From Pseudomonadota bacterium (GTDB taxonomy: Bacteria > Pseudomonadota > Alphaproteobacteria > Rhizobiales > Devosiaceae), in contig JAEYTY010000057.1 in the NCBI GenBank assembly GCA_023433775.1, positions 1 to 30,133 on the forward strand: a stretch of DNA of 30,133 nucleotides. The letters are read 5' to 3'. Numbering within the stretch: the stretch's first letter is position 1; every line of letters starts with the position of its first letter. The notes beneath the pieces are model-generated. The model saw only the letters and a list, made by a program, of their open reading frames with translations. It did not search any database and was not told the DNA's origin. Made by a program: the position numbers and the translations under genes. Positions 16,635 to 24,058 of the stretch are shown here, piece after piece.

Positions 16635-16821
16635 CGAAGAACACCGGCGCATCGATTTGCGCCTCCCTCCCCCTTGAGGGCTGCGCAGGCGGTCGGCGAA
16701 GCCGAGGAAAGGCTCCAGTGGAGCCTTTCAAGACAAGCAGGCCATGAGAGCTAAGCTCGAATGGCGGGATATAACCAAATACACGGCTCCCCACGGCGCC
16801 GACTCGACGGAGCACGACCAT
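16635..16821 (+). repeat. phoU-phoB spacer with dispersed repeat and hairpin
   Basis: This 187-bp gap carries a 19-nt GC-rich repeat at 16662-16680 that recurs exactly at 21732-21750 and inverted at 21844-21862. A perfect hairpin follows: AAAGGCTCC (16708-16716), loop AGT, GGAGCCTTT (16720-16728), without a U-run. It may attenuate read-through into phoB, or just be a genome-wide intergenic element. No Pho box is seen here. Confidence 0.6.
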
Positions 16822-17523
16822 ATGCCCGCAACAATATTGATCGTCGAAGACGAAGCCGACATCGCCATCCTCCTGCGCTACAACCTCGAAGCCGAAGGCT
16901 TCCGGGTCGTCACAGCCGAAACGGGCGACGAAGCCAGTCAGGCCATCCAGGAAAAGCTTCCCGATCTCATCCTGCTCGATTGGATGCTGCCCGAAATCTC
17001 CGGCATCGAACTTTGCCGCCGCCTCCGCGCCCGCGAAGAGACATCCCGCATCCCCATCATCATGCTCACCGCGCGCGGCGAGGAAGAAGAACGCGTGCGC
17101 GGCCTCTCCACCGGCGCCGACGACTATGTCGTCAAACCCTTCTCGGTCCCCGAGCTGCTGGCCCGCATCCAGGCCCTGCTCCGCCGCGCCAATCCCAATC
17201 TGGTCACCGCCGCGCTCAAGGTCGGCGATCTCGAACTCGACCGCACCACCCACCGCGTCCGCCGCGCCAATCGCGACATCCATCTCGGCCCCACCGAATA
17301 CCGCCTGCTCGAATATCTCATGCGCCATCCCGGCCGCGTCTATTCGCGCGAACAGCTCCTCGATGGTGTCTGGGGCAATGACGTCTATGTCGATGAGCGC
17401 ACCGTCGACGTCCATATCGGCCGCCTCCGCCGCGCCATCAATCGCGGCCGCGAAGCAGACCCCATCCGCACCGTCCGCGGCGCCGGCTACGCCTTTGACG
17501 AACGGTTCTCACAGGTGGCCTAA
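16822..17523 (+). CDS. phoB: Phosphate regulon response regulator PhoB
   Basis: A 233-residue OmpR-class response regulator. The receiver domain (1-120) has the acidic pocket VEDE, the phospho-acceptor D53 (LLDWMLP), T83 (MLTARG) and K105 (VVKPFS). The winged-helix DNA-binding domain (130-230) includes LGPTEYRLLEYLMRHPGRVY, SREQLLDGVWG, and DERTVDVHIGRLRRAI. ATG 16822 has GGAG 9 nt before it and the family's normal N-terminus (PATILIVEDE); a longer reading from 16744 is rejected. The cognate kinase gene phoR is not in this window. Confidence 0.94.
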   Translation: MPATILIVEDEADIAILLRYNLEAEGFRVVTAETGDEASQAIQEKLPDLILLDWMLPEISGIELCRRLRAREETSRIPIIMLTARGEEEERVRGLSTGADDYVVKPFSVPELLARIQALLRRANPNLVTAALKVGDLELDRTTHRVRRANRDIHLGPTEYRLLEYLMRHPGRVYSREQLLDGVWGNDVYVDERTVDVHIGRLRRAINRGREADPIRTVRGAGYAFDERFSQVA

Positions 17524-17742
17524 GACTTTGACTGCGCCCACAGGCGGGGTTTCCACCTGCTCCGCCACCGGTCTCTGTGACCCTGCCGTCAGCGACAGCC
17601 CCGCATAAACCAGCGCCAGAAATATCAGCCCGACAACAAACCGGATGCCATCAGATCGGCTGAAATCGGGCAGACTCCCTTTGCTCTGGCGCGCCCGGAA
17701 TTCGGACTGCGCCGCCGCGGCCGCCAGCAATATATCAAACAT
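17509..17742 (-). CDS. Small single-pass membrane protein, unknown function
   Basis: A 77-residue protein with one hydrophobic segment (FVVGLIFLALVYAGLSL, about residues 34-52) preceded by charged residues, so probably inner-membrane with a cytoplasmic N-terminus. I do not recognise the family. The case for a real gene is the strong Shine-Dalgarno GAGGT 5-6 nt before ATG 17742 and the membrane segment. It is convergent with phoB and overlaps its 3' end by 15 bp. A longer reading to 17880 lacks support. It could be a small regulator or an uncharacterised conserved membrane protein. Confidence 0.55.
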   Translation of the reverse strand: MFDILLAAAAAQSEFRARQSKGSLPDFSRSDGIRFVVGLIFLALVYAGLSLTAGSQRPVAEQVETPPVGAVKVLGHL

Positions 17743-17834
17743 TTTACACCTCATGCGCCGCCCGAACCTGGCGGTCACGAGATTGCCGTTTGGCGCCTCC
17801 CCCATTCGACACGCGAAAAAATAAACACGGCCCC

Positions 17835-17861
17835 TGTCGAATTCGCCCCTCGCCACTCGAC
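17835..17861 (+). promoter_or_regulatory. Candidate ECF42-type sigma promoter
   Basis: TGTCGA (17835-17840) and CGAC (17858-17861) are separated by 17 bp, upstream of the YCII-sigma pair. This matches the -35 TGTCGA and -10 CGA/TC motif I recall being reported for the ECF42 group. It implies that the sigma factor drives its own operon. The YCII gene starts 25 nt after it. Confidence 0.6.
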
Positions 17862-17885
17862 TATGAGCCACAGGGGACACGCACC

Positions 17886-18248
17886 ATGCGCTACATGTTT
17901 TTGATCTATCTCGACGACGCCCGCTTCGAAGTCATGACCGAAAGTGAGCGGATCGGCTTCGGCAATGCCATGCTGGACTATGACGAAGAGCTGACGCGCA
18001 GCGGACATTACATCACGTCCGAACCGCTCAAGAGCGTCTCAGAAGCCATCACCATCCGCAAGCATGACGGCACGCTCGCGGTCACCGATGGCCCCTATAC
18101 CGAGACCAAGGAATATCTCTCCGGCTTCTTCATCATTGAAGCGCGTGACATGAACGAGGCCGTGCAGGTCGCCTCCCGAATGCCGCTGGCCACGGTAGGC
18201 TCGATTGAAATCCGTCCCCTTGATGTGCTGACCCGGCGGGCCATCTGA
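17886..18248 (+). CDS. YCII/DGPF-domain protein
   Basis: A 120-residue small protein of the YCII-related family, beginning MRYMFLIYLDD with the family motif as DGPYTETKEYLSGFFIIEA (DGPY in place of DGPF). Such proteins are dimeric ferredoxin-fold proteins of unclear activity and are the usual genomic partners of ECF42 sigma factors. ATG 17886 has AGGGGA 8 nt upstream. Its stop shares one base with the start of the sigma gene (TGATG), so the two are translationally coupled. Confidence 0.88.
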   Translation: MRYMFLIYLDDARFEVMTESERIGFGNAMLDYDEELTRSGHYITSEPLKSVSEAITIRKHDGTLAVTDGPYTETKEYLSGFFIIEARDMNEAVQVASRMPLATVGSIEIRPLDVLTRRAI

Positions 18249-19492
18249 TGCATCCGGAGACGACCGGCGCGGCGATGCTTGATGCCGCCTGGCGCAACTA
18301 TTCGCGTCCGGTCCTCGCCACCCTCATCCGCCTCTTGCGAGACTTCGATCTGGCCGAAGAGGCCCTGCACGAGGCCTTCCTGGCTGCTGCGCGGAGCTGG
18401 CCGGTCGAGGGCGAACCCCGCAATCCGGTGGCCTGGCTGGTCTCCGCCGGTCGATTCTCGGGCATCGATCACATGCGCCGACGCGCGCGTTTTCACGCTG
18501 CGGAACCGGATATCGCCCTCGCACTCTACCCGGAGGCGGAAGACATGCCGAACGACGAGATCATCCTCGCCGACGATCAGCTGCGGCTGATGTTTGTCTG
18601 CTGTCATCCCCTGATACCGCCCGAAGCGCAGGTCGCCCTCACGCTGCGTGAAGTCTGCGGCCTGACGACCGAAGAAATTGCGCGGGCATTTCTCAGCCGG
18701 GCGCCGACCATTGCCCAGCGCATCGTCCGCGCCAAGGCGAGGCTCAAGCAGGCAGGCTTGCCCTACGAGGTTCCCCCGCGCCACGAATTGCCGCAAAGGC
18801 TCGCCGCCGTGCTGCGTGTGGTCTATCTGTTGTTCAACGAGGGCTATTCCGCCCATTCCGGCGCCACTCTCACGCGCAGCGATCTCAGCACACAGGCCAT
18901 AAGGCTGGGTCGCCTGCTGGCAGACCTGCAGCCCGACGCCGAAGTCTTCGGCCTGCTGGGCCTCATGCTTTTGCAGGAATCCCGGCGCCTCACCCGCGTG
19001 ACGCCGCAGGGCTATATAATCCTCATGGCCGATCAGGACCGGACACGATGGGACCGCGACCTCATCGAAGAAGGTCAGCTCTACATCGACAAGGCCTTCT
19101 CCATGGGTGATATCGGGCCCTATGCCATCCAGGGCGCCATCGCCGTCGTTCATGCGACTGCCGAAACTGCGGACGCAACCAACTGGCATGAAATCGTCGG
19201 GCTTTACGACTTGCTGATGCAGGCCGAGCCCACGCCCGTTGTCCGGCTCAATCGGGCCGTCGCGGTTTTTATGTCAGACGGCGTTGATAAAGGTCTGGCC
19301 GCGCTTGAACGGGCCCTCCAGCATGGCGAACTCGACGCATACGGCCCCGCCCATTCCGCCGCCGCGGCCATGTATGCCACCGCCGGTCGCCTTGAAGACG
19401 CCCGCCAGGCCTATCTTCGCGCCCTGGAGCTCTGCGAACAGGAACCGGAACGCCGCCTGCTGCAGAGCAGACTGCGCCAGCTCAGCGCCTGA
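18248..19492 (+). CDS. ECF RNA polymerase sigma factor, ECF42-like, with C-terminal TPR-type extension
   Basis: A 414-residue sigma factor, about twice the length of a basic ECF sigma. Region 2 is near residues 13-85 (LIRLLRDFDLAEEALHEAFL, NPVAWLVSAGRFSGIDHMRR); region 4 is near 125-175 (LREVCGLTTEEIARAFLSR, IAQRIVRAKARL). The remaining ~230 residues form the conserved extension with VYLLFNEGYSAHSGATLTR, LLGLMLLQESRR, and TPVVRLNRAVAV, ending in TPR-like helices. This layout plus the YCII gene identifies the ECF42 group. No anti-sigma gene is adjacent; in this group the extension is thought to take part in control. Targets are expected to include DGPF genes. Confidence 0.9.
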   Translation: MHPETTGAAMLDAAWRNYSRPVLATLIRLLRDFDLAEEALHEAFLAAARSWPVEGEPRNPVAWLVSAGRFSGIDHMRRRARFHAAEPDIALALYPEAEDMPNDEIILADDQLRLMFVCCHPLIPPEAQVALTLREVCGLTTEEIARAFLSRAPTIAQRIVRAKARLKQAGLPYEVPPRHELPQRLAAVLRVVYLLFNEGYSAHSGATLTRSDLSTQAIRLGRLLADLQPDAEVFGLLGLMLLQESRRLTRVTPQGYIILMADQDRTRWDRDLIEEGQLYIDKAFSMGDIGPYAIQGAIAVVHATAETADATNWHEIVGLYDLLMQAEPTPVVRLNRAVAVFMSDGVDKGLAALERALQHGELDAYGPAHSAAAAMYATAGRLEDARQAYLRALELCEQEPERRLLQSRLRQLSA

Positions 19493-19561
19493 CAAAAGGC
19501 GTGTCGGGCCGCGCCGTCCCGCCATTGACACCCCTCTGATTCCCCCGCCATAAGTCCCGCG

Positions 19562-19765
19562 TCGTTTGGTTTCCCCGCGGGCAACACCCAAGGGGGATTA
19601 AAAGGGAACACGGTGCGACGTACCCATCAGGGCGCAAAACCGTGGCTGCCCCCGCAACTGTAAGCGGATAGCTCTTCCGTAGAACGCCACTGTCCTCGGG
19701 CTTGCCTCGCAGACGGGAAGGTTCGGAAGCGCCATGACCCGCAAGCCAGGAGACCTGCCCTCGAC
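19562..19765 (+). ncRNA. Cobalamin (AdoCbl) riboswitch
   Basis: Conserved blocks appear in order: TTAAAAGGGAA, CCCCCGCAACTGTAAGCGG, CCACTG, GGGAAGG, ATGACCCGCAAGCCAGGAGA, CCTGCC (the B12 box). P1 can close with GTCG (19562-19565) and CGAC (19762-19765). It precedes a BtuD/F/C-type importer, so uptake should be shut down when corrinoid is abundant. Boundaries are by eye. Confidence 0.96.
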
Positions 19766-19775
19766 TGAACCTAAA

Positions 19776-19798
19776 CCTGGCCGGGGTGTGCCAAGGGG
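19776..19798 (+). promoter_or_regulatory. Candidate riboswitch expression platform sequestering a Shine-Dalgarno
   Basis: CCTGGC (19776-19781) can pair with GCCAAGG (19790-19796) with one bulged A, burying the AAGGGGA ribosome-binding sequence (19793-19799) that precedes the ATG at 19805. This would be translational control, as usual for B12 riboswitches in Gram-negatives. Inference from pairing only. Confidence 0.45.
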
Positions 19799-19804
19799 AA
19801 GACG

Positions 19805-19900
19805 ATGGCTGACGCAGATTTTTACATCGCGATATTCAGTGTGATCGGCTCGCCCGGCAGACACCCCCCTATTGTGGGTGCCCGCCGTGACCTTTCCTGA
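19805..19900 (+). CDS. 31-codon leader ORF between riboswitch and btuD-like gene
   Basis: ATG 19805 follows a strong AGGGGA at good spacing and opens a 31-residue reading (MADADFYIAIFSVIGSPG...), ending with TGA at 19898-19900. It overlaps the start region of the ATPase gene, which itself lacks a good Shine-Dalgarno. Thus the riboswitch may control this ORF directly and the ATPase by coupled re-initiation. The peptide's sequence suggests no known family. Alternatively this is a chance ORF, and the ATPase is translated independently. Confidence 0.4.
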   Translation: MADADFYIAIFSVIGSPGRHPPIVGARRDLS

Positions 19901-20681
19901 TCGCCTCACCGGCGCCCGCCCGGCACAATTGACCGTTTCCGGCCTGTCCTGGGGCCCACCAGGCCATGCGCCCATCATCGAGAATATGGATTTTGCCGTC
20001 GCGCCCGGCGAAATGCTGGCCATTGTCGGCCCCAATGGCGCCGGCAAATCCAGCCTCCTGCGCTGTCTCTATCGCTATCACCGTCCCCGTTCCGGCCACA
20101 TCCATCTCGATGGCGCCGACATTTGGGATATGTCGGCCCGCGATTGCGCCCGCCGCATCGCCACCGTGCTGCAGGAAGGCGCCTCTGATTTCGGCCTCAC
20201 CGTCGCCGAAATCATCAAGCTGGGCCTCACCCCGCACCAGACCGCCACATCCGCCGATGACTACAGCCCCGTTGAACAGGCGCTGGAGCTGATGGAGCTC
20301 ACCCCCTTCGCATCGCGCGATTTCGCTACCCTCTCGGGCGGCGAAAAGCAGCGCGTGATGATTGCCCGCGCCCTCGTCCAGCGGCCCGATCTGCTGGTGC
20401 TCGATGAGCCCACCAACCATCTCGATATTCGCCACCAGCTCGAAGTGCTGGCGCTCCTGAAGCGCCTGCCCACCACCATTATCGTCTCCCTGCATGATCT
20501 GGCTCTGGCCTCGGCCCATGCCGATCGCGTGCTGGTCCTCGAACAGGGGCGGATGACCGCGCTTGGCCCCCCGCTCGATGTGCTCACGCCCGACGCCATC
20601 CGCGCCACCTTTTCCGTCGACACCGCCATTGATCGCCATCCGGTCACCGGCCAGCCGCGCTTTTCCTTCCATCTCGACTGA
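19887..20681 (+). CDS. btuD: Corrinoid/siderophore-type ABC transporter ATPase (BtuD-like)
   Basis: A 264-residue ATPase of the FecE/BtuD group. Walker A is IVGPNGAGKSSLL, the signature LSGGEKQRVMIARAL, Walker B LLVLDEPTNHLD, and switch histidine in VSLHDLALAS. It sits directly after a cobalamin riboswitch and before a BtuF-like and BtuC-like protein, so corrinoid import is the likely role. The start is unclear: TTG 19872, GTG 19878 and GTG 19887 are in frame; 19887 is used because a weak GGGTG lies just before it. CACCC (19862-19866) can pair with GGGTG (19876-19880), a further possible control hairpin at the start. The symbol is by context and family. Confidence 0.88.
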   Translation: MTFPDRLTGARPAQLTVSGLSWGPPGHAPIIENMDFAVAPGEMLAIVGPNGAGKSSLLRCLYRYHRPRSGHIHLDGADIWDMSARDCARRIATVLQEGASDFGLTVAEIIKLGLTPHQTATSADDYSPVEQALELMELTPFASRDFATLSGGEKQRVMIARALVQRPDLLVLDEPTNHLDIRHQLEVLALLKRLPTTIIVSLHDLALASAHADRVLVLEQGRMTALGPPLDVLTPDAIRATFSVDTAIDRHPVTGQPRFSFHLD

Positions 20682-20703
20682 TCATTCAAAAGGGAGTTTT
20701 CTG

Positions 20704-21645
20704 ATGATCCGCCTGCCCGCCATCGCGGCCTTCGCTCTGCTCGCGACGCCCGCCTTCGCCTCCGGTTTCCCCGTCACCGTCGAAAGCTGCAATCGCGAAG
20801 TCACCTTCGACGCCGCCCCGCAGCGCGCCATTTCCAATGACGTCAACCTCACCGAAATGATGCTGGCCCTGAAGCTGCAGGATCGCATGGTCGGCTATAC
20901 CGGCGTGTCGGACTGGAAAACCCTCGACGAAAGGCTGCGCCAGGGCGTTGCGCAACTGCCCGAACTCTCCCCCGATTATCCCACCCGCGAAGTGCTGCTC
21001 GGCGCCGATGCCGATTTCTACTTTGCCGGCTGGAATTACGGAATGCGCGTCGGCGGCGAAGTCACACCCGATAGCCTCGCCGAATTCGACATAGCAGTCT
21101 ATGAGCTGACCGAAAGCTGCATCCACGTCATGGAAAAGGCCAAGGCCTCCATCGATGATATGTATGCCGATCTGCTCAATCTCGGCGCCATCTTCGGCAA
21201 AGCCGAGGAAGCCACCGCGCTGGTCGATGGCTACAAGGCCGATCTTGCCGCCTTCACCGCCACCCTGCCCACGCTCGAAGCACCGGTCAGCGTCTTTGTC
21301 TATGACTCGGGCGAGGACAAACCCTTCACCGCCGGCAATTTCGCCATGCCCACCGCCCTGATCGAAGCGGCAGGCGGCACCAATATCATGGACGACGTCA
21401 AATCCAGCTGGGTCGAAATCGGCTGGGAGCCGGTCATCGAGCGCAATCCCAAAGTCATTGTCATCGTCAATTACGGCTCTGTCACCGCCGAACAGAAGAT
21501 CGACTTCATGAAGTCCAACCCGGCCTTCAAGGACATCCCCGCCGTCGTCAACGACCGCTTCGTCACCCTCGAATATGTCGAAGCCACCCCCGGCCCCCGC
21601 AATATCGAAGCCATCAAACGCCTCGCGGCTGCCCTCAGGGAATAA
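20704..21645 (+). CDS. btuF: Corrinoid/siderophore-type periplasmic binding protein (BtuF-like)
   Basis: A 313-residue binding protein. Residues 1-20 form a signal peptide (MIRLPAIAAFALLATPAFAS). The mature part has the type-III (helical backbone) layout of the BtuF/FhuD group: APQRAISNDVNLTEMMLALK, then a long central helix, then FVTLEYVEATPGPRNIEAIK near the end. Two cysteines (SCNRE near 27 and ESCIH) could form a disulfide. ATG 20704 has AAGGGAG upstream and is 22 nt after the ATPase gene. It could bind another chelate, but the riboswitch argues for corrinoids. Confidence 0.85.
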   Translation: MIRLPAIAAFALLATPAFASGFPVTVESCNREVTFDAAPQRAISNDVNLTEMMLALKLQDRMVGYTGVSDWKTLDERLRQGVAQLPELSPDYPTREVLLGADADFYFAGWNYGMRVGGEVTPDSLAEFDIAVYELTESCIHVMEKAKASIDDMYADLLNLGAIFGKAEEATALVDGYKADLAAFTATLPTLEAPVSVFVYDSGEDKPFTAGNFAMPTALIEAAGGTNIMDDVKSSWVEIGWEPVIERNPKVIVIVNYGSVTAEQKIDFMKSNPAFKDIPAVVNDRFVTLEYVEATPGPRNIEAIKRLAAALRE

Positions 21646-21993
21646 CCCCGCTCGCCCCTGCTCCTCTTGAAGGGCAGTGTTCATCTTCAACTTCTATGCT
21701 TTGAGCCCGATGGCGGCTTGACGGCTCCTTCCCTCCCTCCCCCTTGAGGGGAGGGTAGCGACGCTAGGCCCCTTGAGGGCCTTAGCAAAGCTGGGGTGGG
21801 GGTGATTCTATTTCCACGGAGGGCCCCCCACCCTCAATCCCTCCCCTCAAGGGGGAGGGAGGCGCAGGAACCAGTGCATCGAGAAGTCCAAAGTGAACAC
21901 ACCCCTCTTGAAGGGCGGCTACGCCCCCTTCTTCTCCTCCCCTGCCAGGGGGAGGTCGGGTGGGGGTTTCTCACCACCAATACGGAAAGCCAG
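21646..21993 (+). other. 348-bp btuF-btuC spacer made largely of GC-rich palindromic repeats
   Basis: No gene is supported here. Besides the long inverted repeat (listed separately), 21901-21970 carries related pieces: a CTTGAAGGGCGGCTACGCCC stretch and a CCCCTGCCAGGGGGAGG hairpin. The reading that runs through this spacer into the permease frame lacks protein-like composition. It interrupts an otherwise compact transport operon. Confidence 0.6.
21732..21862. repeat. Long imperfect palindrome with 24-nt inverted arms
   Basis: The 24-nt arms at 21732-21755 and 21839-21862 are perfectly complementary. Inside, GGGGTGGGGGTG and CCCCCCACCCTCA-like segments extend the pairing. The outer 19 nt also occur at 16662-16680. 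This looks like a dispersed intergenic palindromic element of the genome; as RNA it would form a very stable hairpin between btuF and btuC. Confidence 0.75.
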
Positions 21994-23055
21994 ATGTCCC
22001 ACCGCCACGTCACCCCCGGTCCCCGCCACTGGCTTCTCCACCACCAGCCCCTGCTGATCCTCGCCCTGTCGGTCATTCTCATTGCCACCATGGCCCTCGG
22101 CGTCAGCACCGGCTCGGTCGGCATTGAGCCCAATGTCGTCTGGGGCGTGGTGGCCAATCATCTCTTTCCCGGCAGCGTGGAAATCACCTGGTCTCCCGGA
22201 CGCGACAACATCGTCTGGGAAGTCCGCCTGCCCCGCGTCATCCTTGGCGCCATTGTCGGGGCCAGCCTCGCGCTGGTCGGCGCCGCCCTCCAGTCCGTCA
22301 CCCGCAATCCGCTGGCCGATCCGCATCTGCTCGGCATTTCCTCCGGCGCCGCGCTCGGCGCCATCATTGTCCTGCTCCACACCGGCATGATCCTTGGCCT
22401 CGCCACCCTGCCCATATTCGCTTTCGCCGGCGCGCTCATCACCACCATCATCGTGGTCGGCGCCGCCAGCCTCACCCGCTCCACCAGCGCCAGCCGCCTG
22501 ATCCTGGCGGGTGTCGCCGTCAGCTTCGTCATCACCTCGGCCGGAAGTCTCGGCATTTTCCTCGGCGATCCGCGCGCCGCCCACACCGTCCTCTTCTGGA
22601 TGCTCGGCGGCCTGGGCCTCGCGCAGTGGAACCAGTTGATCTTCCCCCTCACCGCCCTTATCGCCTGCGGCGCCTGGCTCCTCCTCCGCGCCCGCTATCT
22701 CAACGCCATGACCCTGGGCGATGAATCGGCCACCTCGCTCGGCATCCCCGCCGGACGCTTCCGCATCACCATCTTCACTATCTGCGCCCTGCTCACCGGC
22801 GCTGCCGTCGCCTTTTCCGGCGTCATTTCCTTTGTCGGCCTCATGATCCCGCATATCGTGCGAATGCTGGTCGGTGGTGACTACCGCCGCGTCCTGCCGC
22901 TCTCGGCTTTGGTGGGGGCCATCTTCCTCGTCCTCGCCGACATCCTGGCCCGCATGATCATCCCGCCACAGGATATCCCCATTGGCGTCATCACCGGGCT
23001 TATCGGCGGTCTCTTCTTCCTGCTGCTGCTACGGCGCAACGCGCGAGTGGGTTAG
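21994..23055 (+). CDS. btuC: Corrinoid/siderophore-type ABC transporter permease (BtuC-like)
   Basis: A 353-residue inner-membrane permease of the FecCD/BtuC family, about ten hydrophobic segments. Family motifs are LPRVILGAIVGASLALVGAA, QSVTRNPLADPHLLGISSGA, FSGVISFVGLMIPHIVRMLV, and the C-terminal PIGVITGLIGGLFFLLLLRR. ATG 21994 has GGAAAG at suitable distance, and the residues after it (HWLLHHQPLLILALSVILIA) are the first membrane segment. Earlier starts would add repeat-encoded sequence. It acts with the upstream ATPase and binding protein. Confidence 0.9.
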   Translation: MSHRHVTPGPRHWLLHHQPLLILALSVILIATMALGVSTGSVGIEPNVVWGVVANHLFPGSVEITWSPGRDNIVWEVRLPRVILGAIVGASLALVGAALQSVTRNPLADPHLLGISSGAALGAIIVLLHTGMILGLATLPIFAFAGALITTIIVVGAASLTRSTSASRLILAGVAVSFVITSAGSLGIFLGDPRAAHTVLFWMLGGLGLAQWNQLIFPLTALIACGAWLLLRARYLNAMTLGDESATSLGIPAGRFRITIFTICALLTGAAVAFSGVISFVGLMIPHIVRMLVGGDYRRVLPLSALVGAIFLVLADILARMIIPPQDIPIGVITGLIGGLFFLLLLRRNARVG

Positions 23056-23083
23056 ACTGGCAGGACCATTCCGAGTCGGTCCC

Positions 23084-23575
23084 ATGTCCAGCCCATCCAT
23101 CCAGCGCACCAATCCCCTGCACCTTCTCGCCGCCTTCGCCAGTGGCGGCCTTCTTGCCCTCATGGTGCTGCTCAATGGCGAGGCCGGCCGCACCGGCGGC
23201 GCACTCTTTTCCTCGTGGCTGGCCCACGGCACCGGCACAATCGCCGCCGTGCTCGCGCTCGCCCTGCTCCGCCTGCGCGCCACCACCCCGCAAGCTGCGG
23301 CTACGGCCAAGCCACCCCTCTGGGCCTATCTCGGCGGCGTCTCCGGCGCGGTCACGGTCATCCTCACGTCAACCACCGTCAACAGCCCCCTCGCCCTGGC
23401 TGGCACGCTGGCGCTCGGCCTCGCCGGTCAGGTCGTCTTCAGCCTCGCTGCCGATCAATGGGGCCTCTTCGGCCTCCCCCGTCGCCCGCTCGACCTGCGC
23501 GATCTCGGCGCCGTCGCCCTCATCGCCTCGGGCAGCCTGATCATCATTCTCTTCGGGTTGGGAGGCGCAGCATGA
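23084..23575 (+). CDS. YdcZ/DUF606-family membrane protein, first of a pair
   Basis: A 163-residue protein with about five membrane segments of the DMT-superfamily YdcZ (DUF606) type: AAFASGGLLALMVLLNGEAG, ALFSSWLAHGTGTIAAVLAL, AYLGGVSGAVTVILTSTTVN and a terminal ASGSLIIILFGLG. The function of the family is poorly known; transport of a small metabolite is presumed. The start (ATG 23084) has only a weak GAGTCGG. It lies 28 nt after the permease gene, so it may share the riboswitch-controlled transcript. Its stop overlaps the next gene by 4 nt. Confidence 0.8.
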   Translation: MSSPSIQRTNPLHLLAAFASGGLLALMVLLNGEAGRTGGALFSSWLAHGTGTIAAVLALALLRLRATTPQAAATAKPPLWAYLGGVSGAVTVILTSTTVNSPLALAGTLALGLAGQVVFSLAADQWGLFGLPRRPLDLRDLGAVALIASGSLIIILFGLGGAA

Positions 23576-23994
23576 TCCTCTTCATTTTCTACGCCGTGCT
23601 CGCCGGTCTCCTGGTCGGCCTCAGCCGCCAGCTCAACGGGCGCCTCGCCCTATCGACCACGCCGCTCATTGCTTCCTTCTGGAATCACCTTGTCGGCTTC
23701 GCCCTCCTCACCGCCCTCGGTCTCGTCATCGGCGGCCTCTTCACCCCCGGCGCACTCGACACACCATGGTGGGCCTGGCTCGGTGGCCCGGCCGGGGTCA
23801 TTTTCGTCGCCTCTGGCTCCTGGCTCATCGCGCGCATTGGCGCGGTCAACACGGCCCTTCTGGTCATCGGCGGGCAGATGGCCTTCGGCGTCGTCATCGA
23901 CCTTTTGCGCGGCGCGCCCGTCACACTCTGGGCCTCTGTCCTCGGCATTGTCCTTATTTTGGCCGGAACAGCACTGACGCAACGCTCAAGGTGA
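23572..23994 (+). CDS. YdcZ/DUF606-family membrane protein, second of a pair
   Basis: A 140-residue paralogue of the preceding protein with the same pattern: YAVLAGLLVGLSRQLNGRLA, TPLIASFWNHLVGFALLTAL, WWAWLGGPAGVIFVASGSW, LLVIGGQMAFGVVIDLL, and a final SVLGIVLILAGTAL. ATG 23572 follows GGGAGG and overlaps the previous stop (ATGA). Adjacent small DUF606 proteins probably form a two-subunit membrane complex, comparable to paired SMR proteins. That is an inference. Confidence 0.82.
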   Translation: MILFIFYAVLAGLLVGLSRQLNGRLALSTTPLIASFWNHLVGFALLTALGLVIGGLFTPGALDTPWWAWLGGPAGVIFVASGSWLIARIGAVNTALLVIGGQMAFGVVIDLLRGAPVTLWASVLGIVLILAGTALTQRSR

Positions 23995-24011
23995 ACAGTC
24001 TGCTAACGAAA

Positions 24012-24033
24012 ACGGGGCCCATGAGGGCCCCGT
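24012..24033 (-). terminator. Intrinsic terminator of the aldehyde dehydrogenase operon
   Basis: ACGGGGCCC (24012-24020) and GGGCCCCGT (24025-24033) form a perfect 9-bp stem with an ATGA loop. On the minus strand it is followed by TTTCGTT, so it fits the operon transcribed from the right. It also lies after the convergent YdcZ pair and could serve both. Confidence 0.8.
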
Positions 24034-24058
24034 GATACGATGTGCTGCGATTTGAGAC

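Noticed and set aside
16635..16821. CRISPR-like repetition in the repeats near 16.7 and 21.7 kb
   Set aside because: Copies are few, widely spaced and palindromic; no regular repeat-spacer units and no cas genes.
18095..19189. 364-codon minus-strand reading over the sigma factor gene
   Set aside because: Antisense to a clear ECF42-type sigma factor; no recognisable domain.
21919..22854. 311-codon minus-strand reading over btuC
   Set aside because: Gly/Asp/Glu-rich shadow of hydrophobic membrane codons, no domain.
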